NCBI GenBank assembly: GCA_934254915.1
Contig: CAKQMH010000001.1
Coordinates: forward strand, 1 to 64,000
Direction: 5' to 3'
Length of the DNA: 64,000 nucleotides
DNA from: an uncultured Alphaproteobacteria bacterium
Lineage (GTDB): Bacteria > Pseudomonadota > Alphaproteobacteria > RF32 > CAG-239
Below, piece by piece: positions 59,859 through 64,000 of the stretch (position 1 is its first letter; every line of letters begins with the position of its first letter). The translations under genes and the position numbers were made by a program. Under the pieces are notes generated by a model. That model did no database searches. It worked only from the letters and a program-made list of their open reading frames with translations, and was not told the DNA's origin.

Positions 59859-61181
59859 CTACGCTCCTTTAGCGATAAGGCTTTCGGTTACTTTATACAT
59901 TTCTGAAGAATATCTAGCCCCCTTTATAAGGACAATATCGTTATTTTGCAATATGTTATTTAGCAAAAATTCATCAACTCCGTCACGATTCTCAAAATAA
60001 TATTGTTCTTTGGCTGCCGGAAGCTGTGCCAACATATCTTTCATTTCCGGTTTAACGCCTATTACCACATCAATGGAACTATCGGCCAAAACTCTGCCGA
60101 TTTCTTCATGTCTGGCCTTAGACGTGTCGCCCAATTCTGCCATTTTGCCCAAGACCACAATCTTTCGACCATTGGTTTTCATCTTATCCAGCGCCTCAAT
60201 CCCCAAACGCATAGCTTCCGGCTGTCCCGAATAACTATCATCAATCAAGGTATAACTGCCGCCCTGCGGAAGCTTTAGTTGGTGTTGCATTCCCCTTCCC
60301 GGCAATGCCCCAAAATTTGCCAATGCGGTTGCAGCTTTGTTAACATCAAGCCCTAAAACCTTAACTAAGCTTAGAGTACACCACGCATTATAAAGGTAAT
60401 GTTCACCTTCACTGCTTAAACGCAGTTCAACCGCCGGATGAGTATTTTTGCCAAACTTAACTACTTTAGCTCCGTTTTCCAAAGCGCGTTTTTCCAACAA
60501 TGCTGCAAAATTAGTGTCTTCATTAATAATGGCATAACCGCCGCGGCGCAAGGATTTAAAGATTTCGGCCTTTGCTTCGGCGATTCCCTCAAAGTTCGGA
60601 AAAAATTCAATATGCATCGGATAAACATTGGTAACAATTGCCACATCCGGTTTAACAAACGACACCAGTTCTTCAATCTCGCCTTTGGCGCTCATACCCA
60701 TTTCAATTACGGCATAGTCGGCTGTCATATCCATATCGCATAACGTAATCGGCACTCCGATCTGATTATTATGATTCCCTTCGGTTGCATAAACCTTACC
60801 GAATTGCGACAAAGCAAACTTTATTTCCTCTTTAGTGGTGGTTTTACCGGCACTTCCGGTCAGTCCGATAACCATGCCTTTGAACTGCGAACGCACGTAT
60901 GAGCCGATTAGGCCGTAGGCGTGTAAAGTGTTATCAACCACAATCTGCCGCTCAGCCGGCGCATCAGGCACTAAATGTTCGACCAACGCCAAAGCCGCAC
61001 CCTGCTCTAACACTGCCGCCACATAATCATGGCCGTCAAACTTTTCACCTTTAACTGCAATAAACAAATCACCCGCTTGGATTTTCCGGCTGTCGGTTGA
61101 AATATGTTCTATTTCAACATTAGCGACCTTAGAAGATGATTTCACGATTTCACATAATTTTGCTGCTGTAATTTTAATCAT
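59859..61181 (-). CDS. murF: UDP-N-acetylmuramoyl-tripeptide--D-alanyl-D-alanine ligase
   Basis: 440 aa Mur ligase that adds D-Ala-D-Ala in the last cytoplasmic step of peptidoglycan-precursor synthesis. FTAVKGEKFDGHDYV-like N-domain (here FIAVKGEKFDGHDYVAAVLE, about 38-57), ATP loop GLTGSAGKTTTKEEI (about 106-120), EGNHNNQIGVPITLCDM and DDSYSGQPEAMRLGIEALDK. It is the first gene of the murF-nrdR-nusB-def-fmt run. It stands alone rather than in the usual mra/dcw cluster, which is unusual. Confidence 0.96.
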   Translation of the reverse strand: MIKITAAKLCEIVKSSSKVANVEIEHISTDSRKIQAGDLFIAVKGEKFDGHDYVAAVLEQGAALALVEHLVPDAPAERQIVVDNTLHAYGLIGSYVRSQFKGMVIGLTGSAGKTTTKEEIKFALSQFGKVYATEGNHNNQIGVPITLCDMDMTADYAVIEMGMSAKGEIEELVSFVKPDVAIVTNVYPMHIEFFPNFEGIAEAKAEIFKSLRRGGYAIINEDTNFAALLEKRALENGAKVVKFGKNTHPAVELRLSSEGEHYLYNAWCTLSLVKVLGLDVNKAATALANFGALPGRGMQHQLKLPQGGSYTLIDDSYSGQPEAMRLGIEALDKMKTNGRKIVVLGKMAELGDTSKARHEEIGRVLADSSIDVVIGVKPEMKDMLAQLPAAKEQYYFENRDGVDEFLLNNILQNNDIVLIKGARYSSEMYKVTESLIAKGA

Positions 61182-61248
61182 ATTAGCCTCGTTATTTACA
61201 ATTTTTTTTAGTTTAGCACCATATTGCTAATAATTATTTAAATTTAGC

Positions 61249-61331
61249 TTTTGTCCACTTTTTTGTTGATTTTATCTATAAATGTATTATTATCAAAACA
61301 TTAAAAAAATTAGTATGGATTTATTTTGATT
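61249..61331 (+). repeat. Duplicated upstream region of the first lipoprotein gene
   Basis: TTTTGTCCACTTTTTTGTTG through TTAGTATGGATTTATTTTGA is nearly the same as 62226-62307. Each lies about 70-75 bases before a lipoprotein start and contains TATTAT as a possible -10. It was copied together with the gene. Confidence 0.7.
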
Positions 61332-61403
61332 TAAAGAATGTCTTTTTCATAATATTTTCATACTGATATCTTTTATTTTATTCATTTCAAAATTTATCAA
61401 CTT

Positions 61404-62120
61404 ATGAAAAGAAACATTTTTTTGATGGCTATCGCCATTGTTACGGCTTTTGTATTCATCAGCTGTAAACCACAGGTAAAAGAAACTCCGGTTAAACAAA
61501 CCAACCTGGCTACTTTTACCGAAGAAGTTAACGGAGAAACCTTAGTCGGCCTCAAAATCGCCGGCGAAAATGGAAAAACATTGATCGCTCCGACCTTCAA
61601 AAAAATTGAAGGTACCGGTGATGGTATATTGCTGGCTCAATTGCCTAATCAGCAATATAAGCTGTTATCATCCAAAGACGGCTCTGCTATGTCACCCCGA
61701 AATTTTGACAAAGTTGAACCCGGTGTTTTGTTTTGGATGTTCGAATCGAACAACGAAAAATTTTATTACTTCCCTGCCAAACTCAAATTATGCGGCCCGT
61801 GGGTAAATTTCGTTAATGACGGCAACATCTACAAAACCAACGATGGTTGGAACAAGCTTGACCAAGATCTAAATCCGATTTTTGCCTTTCCGATGCCATC
61901 CATTATCAAGTTACGCGACTTGAAAACCGACAGCATTTATTACATCGTCCCCACGGCTAAAAAATGTCATCAGGTGTACGATGAAAACGGCAACAAAGTA
62001 AAACTCTTCAAGCCCAAGGCTTATGACAAGTTTTACAACGACAAAGGGACTAAAGAGATGGAAAACCTCTATGACGGCGAGTACACCCGGCTCCAGGTTG
62101 AAGACTTCAGCAAGTTTTAA
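61404..62120 (+). CDS. Lipoprotein with WG-like repeats (paralogue 1)
   Basis: 238 aa. Signal peptide and lipobox MKRNIFLMAIAIVTAFVFIS-C21 indicate a lipid-anchored envelope protein. The mature part reads LVGLKIAGENGKTLIAPTFK (about 50-69), FWMFESNNEKFYYFPAKLKL, and LRDLKTDSIYYIVPTAKKCH, with the look of WG/KWG-type beta repeats. It is about 55-60 percent similar to the next gene. There is no ribosome site before the ATG (AAATTTATCAACTT), as in Bacteroidota genes. Function unknown. Confidence 0.8.
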   Translation: MKRNIFLMAIAIVTAFVFISCKPQVKETPVKQTNLATFTEEVNGETLVGLKIAGENGKTLIAPTFKKIEGTGDGILLAQLPNQQYKLLSSKDGSAMSPRNFDKVEPGVLFWMFESNNEKFYYFPAKLKLCGPWVNFVNDGNIYKTNDGWNKLDQDLNPIFAFPMPSIIKLRDLKTDSIYYIVPTAKKCHQVYDENGNKVKLFKPKAYDKFYNDKGTKEMENLYDGEYTRLQVEDFSKF

Positions 62121-62131
62121 TTTTGTTTACT

Positions 62132-62173
62132 AAAATAAAGCCCGTTCCTCTCATGGTTCGGGCTTTATTTTAT
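62132..62173 (+). terminator. Terminator after lipoprotein 1
   Basis: AAAATAAAGCCCG and CGGGCTTTATTTT form a 13-bp stem around a loop of about 14 bases, followed by T-rich sequence. Confidence 0.85.
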
Positions 62174-62225
62174 GCCCCAACCGCCCCTTTTATCGCGTTC
62201 AATATCCTTTCAACCTCTGCCATCA

Positions 62226-62307
62226 TTTTGTCCACTTTTTTGTTGATTTTATTTAAAATCGTGCTATTATCGAGTCATTAAAAAAATTAGTATGGATTTA
62301 TTTTGAT
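62226..62307 (+). repeat. Duplicated upstream region of the second lipoprotein gene
   Basis: Near-identical partner of 61249-61331, again about 70 bases before the start codon. Confidence 0.7.
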
Positions 62308-62374
62308 TAAGCTACGGTCTTTTTTCATAATGTTCATGCTGATAATTTATTAACACACTAAAAACAATTTAATT

Positions 62375-63085
62375 ATGAAACGAAATGTTTTTTTAATGGC
62401 TATCGCCATCGTTGCTGCTTTTGTATTCATCAGCTGCAAAGAACAAGTGAAAGAAACTCCGGTTGAAGGAACTAAGCTGGCTACTTTTACTGAAGAAGTT
62501 AAAGGACAAAATCTAATCGGTCTGAAAATTGCCGGTGAAAACGGAACAGTTTTGGTTGCCCCGGAGTATCAGACGGTAAACCCCAAAGGAGATATTCTCT
62601 TGGGTATGACACCGGAAGGCAAACTTCAACTGATAAATACCGACGGAACTAAAATTTCCGAGCAGTATTTTGACATTGAATTTGGCGATTTTTACTGGAC
62701 CTGCACAACCGACAGAGACAAAAAGTTCTACTATTTCCCGTCTAAAGGCATATTCCTTGGCCCTTATGAAATTATGACCAAGCAATTGTTCTGCAAGAAC
62801 GCCGGTGGCTGGAATAGAATTAATGCTGAAGCTCAAACCGTATTAGACCTTCCGGTTGCATCGATTATTTGTCTCAAAGACCTCAAAACCTACAGCATTT
62901 ATTACATTGCTCCGACCTTCAAAAAATGTCAGCAATTGTATAATGCCACCGGTGAAAAAGTAAAAATCTTCAAACCTAAAGAGTTTGCTCGTTTTTACTC
63001 CAATGTCAAAGAAACTGAAAAACTTTACGGCGGCGCATTAGTCACTGCCGAAATCAAAGATATCAGTAAATACCTTAAAAGTTAA
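62375..63085 (+). CDS. Lipoprotein with WG-like repeats (paralogue 2)
   Basis: 236 aa, tandem paralogue of the gene at 61404. Lipobox MKRNVFLMAIAIVAAFVFIS-C21. Shared phrases are KETPV, LATFTEEVKGQNLIGLKIAG, YYFPSKGIFLGPYEI and LKDLKTYSIYYIAPTFKKCQ. The bases before the ATG (ACAATTTAATT) lack a ribosome site. A small tandem duplication (CTTAAAAGTTAAACTCT twice, 63073-63110) spans the stop codon. Both paralogues are AT-poor in coding but lie in AT-rich flanks. Function unknown. Confidence 0.8.
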   Translation: MKRNVFLMAIAIVAAFVFISCKEQVKETPVEGTKLATFTEEVKGQNLIGLKIAGENGTVLVAPEYQTVNPKGDILLGMTPEGKLQLINTDGTKISEQYFDIEFGDFYWTCTTDRDKKFYYFPSKGIFLGPYEIMTKQLFCKNAGGWNRINAEAQTVLDLPVASIICLKDLKTYSIYYIAPTFKKCQQLYNATGEKVKIFKPKEFARFYSNVKETEKLYGGALVTAEIKDISKYLKS

Positions 63086-63120
63086 ACTCTTATCTTAAAA
63101 GTTAAACTCTCTTTCTAAAA

Positions 63121-63155
63121 CACAACCCGCTCCGTTACTGGAACGGGTTTTGTTT
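63121..63155 (+). terminator. Terminator after lipoprotein 2
   Basis: AACCCG-C-TCC and GGA-A-CGGGTT pair around GTTACT, followed by a TTGTTTTATT tract on the plus strand. Confidence 0.8.
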
Positions 63156-63165
63156 TATTCCGAAT

Positions 63166-63201
63166 AAAAAAAAGAGGCCGAAATTTTCGACCTCTTTTTT
63201 T
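63166..63201 (-). terminator. Terminator after the 180-aa gene
   Basis: AAAAAAAGAGG and CCTCTTTTTTT flank a short CGAAA..TTTCG inner stem. It lies nine bases beyond the stop of the minus-strand gene at 63210, and could act both ways. Confidence 0.85.
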
Positions 63202-63209
63202 ACATTGTA

Positions 63210-63752
63210 TCAGCGGGGAAATTTTCCGCTCTGACGATGAGTTTTTTCACGCATTTCACTTCTGAACGGTGGCAGCCAAGGCGCCAGCTCGTTACAAAAT
63301 TTCATGTTCACGCGCCAACCATGCACATCTTGCGGATTAGGCTTGTCTCCGTGCCGATCTTTTCGTCGCGCCATAAATTCGTCAATACCGACAAATCCGG
63401 TCATATCGCTGCTCATTGCGCGCAATGTTTGAGGAACATACGTCAGTCTTGGCATTAACGACTGCGTCAGCAGAGCATTGACCGGTCCGTGGAAATCGAC
63501 TTCAGCTCTGTTTCCATCTTTATTAACGATTGTATAAACATAGCCGTGAGCTGTCGTTATCTTGACGATACCGGAATAGACATCAACCAGAGTTTGATTT
63601 TCCGGTTTTTTCATGTCCTGCAAAACCAGATGCCTCTCATCTTTATTTACTACATTCCAGTGCCTGCCGTCGCCTTTTTCAATCTTGTATAGAATAACTT
63701 TAGTCGTTTGCGTAATCTCAAACTTGAAAAAACTTTTTACTTTTTCTTCCAT
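63210..63752 (-). CDS. Hypothetical protein, 180 aa (no Shine-Dalgarno)
   Basis: No family recognised. The N-terminal half looks beta-rich (TTKVILYKIEKGDGRHWNVV, LVDVYSGIVKITTAHGYVYT); the C-terminal half is basic (FMARRKDRHGDKPNPQDVHG, EMREKTHRQSGKFPR). No signal peptide. The sequence before the ATG (TTAAAATTTTTATGTT) lacks a ribosome site, matching the two lipoproteins beside it, so the three probably arrived together. Confidence 0.7.
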   Translation of the reverse strand: MEEKVKSFFKFEITQTTKVILYKIEKGDGRHWNVVNKDERHLVLQDMKKPENQTLVDVYSGIVKITTAHGYVYTIVNKDGNRAEVDFHGPVNALLTQSLMPRLTYVPQTLRAMSSDMTGFVGIDEFMARRKDRHGDKPNPQDVHGWRVNMKFCNELAPWLPPFRSEMREKTHRQSGKFPR

Positions 63753-63850
63753 AACATAAAAATTTTAATTAGTAATACTGTTAACTGCCCTTATAATACC
63801 GCAATAAATTTATTTTGGCAACATATTTGTCAACATTTTGTCTTTTTTAT

Positions 63851-64000
63851 TTATTCATAGATCGGAAAACGCTTACAGAGAGCAATAACCTCATTCTTTA
63901 CCCACTCAATTGTGGATTCCGTATCATCACTATGCAAGGCATCAACCACATCACCAATCCAATTTCCGATTTGCTCAAATTCAACTTCACCGAATCCGCG
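63851..64000 (-). CDS. glyA: Serine hydroxymethyltransferase, C-terminal end (cut by window edge)
   Basis: The last 49 residues and stop of a protein that runs off the right edge. RGFGEVEFEQIGNWIGDVVD then WVKNEVIALCKRFPIYE match the C-terminus of GlyA (RGFGEAEFxQIG.., ALCxRFPIY). GlyA converts serine and tetrahydrofolate to glycine and methylene-tetrahydrofolate. glyA near nrdR-nusB is a familiar alphaproteobacterial order and supports the taxonomic reading. Confidence 0.85.
   Translation of the reverse strand, partial: RGFGEVEFEQIGNWIGDVVDALHSDDTESTIEWVKNEVIALCKRFPIYE

Noticed and set aside
1..64000. CRISPR array
   Set aside because: No evenly spaced repeats with unique spacers; the repeats seen are dispersed hairpins and paired copies.

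Overview
The window looks like a chromosome segment of a low-to-moderate GC, Gram-negative alphaproteobacterium, probably a host- or gut-associated member of the Rhodospirillales-like lineages. Supporting evidence: alphaproteobacterial-type flagellins; GatCAB; FabI; a yqeY-dnaG-rpoD block; the end of glyA close to nrdR-nusB (a neighbourhood typical of alphaproteobacteria); and outer-membrane and periplasmic proteins. The lineage is inferred from gene content and memory; no search was run.

Layout. 0-9 kb: a truncated flagellin, then gatB-gatA-gatC-sppA, fabI, yihY and recA. 9.3-11.4 kb: a second flagellin whose centre carries a beta-helix-like stretch and a DUF1566/Lcl-like domain. 11.5-15 kb: an OmpH/Skp-like protein and small membrane or hypothetical genes. 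15-30.2 kb: one long leftward run of about 19 genes. Its promoter-proximal half is a glycan module (three glycosyltransferases, a DUF1796 protein, a DegT aminotransferase, an FdtA/QdtA ketoisomerase and a GNAT). Its distal half is an acyl module (two acyl carrier proteins, a KASIII-like synthase, a FabZ-like dehydratase, two SDRs, a split transketolase, an MBL-fold hydrolase, an AMP ligase, LuxE and LuxC). Together they suggest that an unusual acyl, aldehyde or acyloin group is made on carrier proteins and attached to a 3-amino-3,6-dideoxy sugar of a surface glycan.

30.5-36 kb: a broken-up accessory island bounded by a 21-bp direct repeat next to a tRNA gene. It holds one intact MuF-domain protein with a T4-lysozyme-like C-terminus, at least three degraded copies of the same constant region with other tails, an orphan toxin tip overlapping a candidate secreted immunity protein, other small secreted proteins, and a ygiW gene followed by a dead qseB. 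I read this as a polymorphic-toxin locus aimed at peptidoglycan.

36-49.7 kb: housekeeping genes (DNA glycosylase, rpoD, dnaG, yqeY, greA, trxB), envelope proteins (a DUF4105/Lnb protein, a DUF3015 protein) and a macAB-type efflux system. 49.9-52 kb: genes without clear Shine-Dalgarno sites, plus a MIF-family tautomerase. 52-55 kb: gyrA. 55.3-57.1 kb: a third flagellin, facing the other way. 57-61.2 kb: murF-nrdR-nusB-def-fmt. 61.2-63.8 kb: two paralogous lipoproteins and one more gene, again without Shine-Dalgarno sites, inserted between murF and the 3' end of glyA.

The three flagellins share nearly constant ends and leaders. Two families of intergenic repeats flank them; one includes a perfect 94-bp inverted pair 48 kb apart. 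This arrangement suits recombination or inversion between surface-exposed filament genes.
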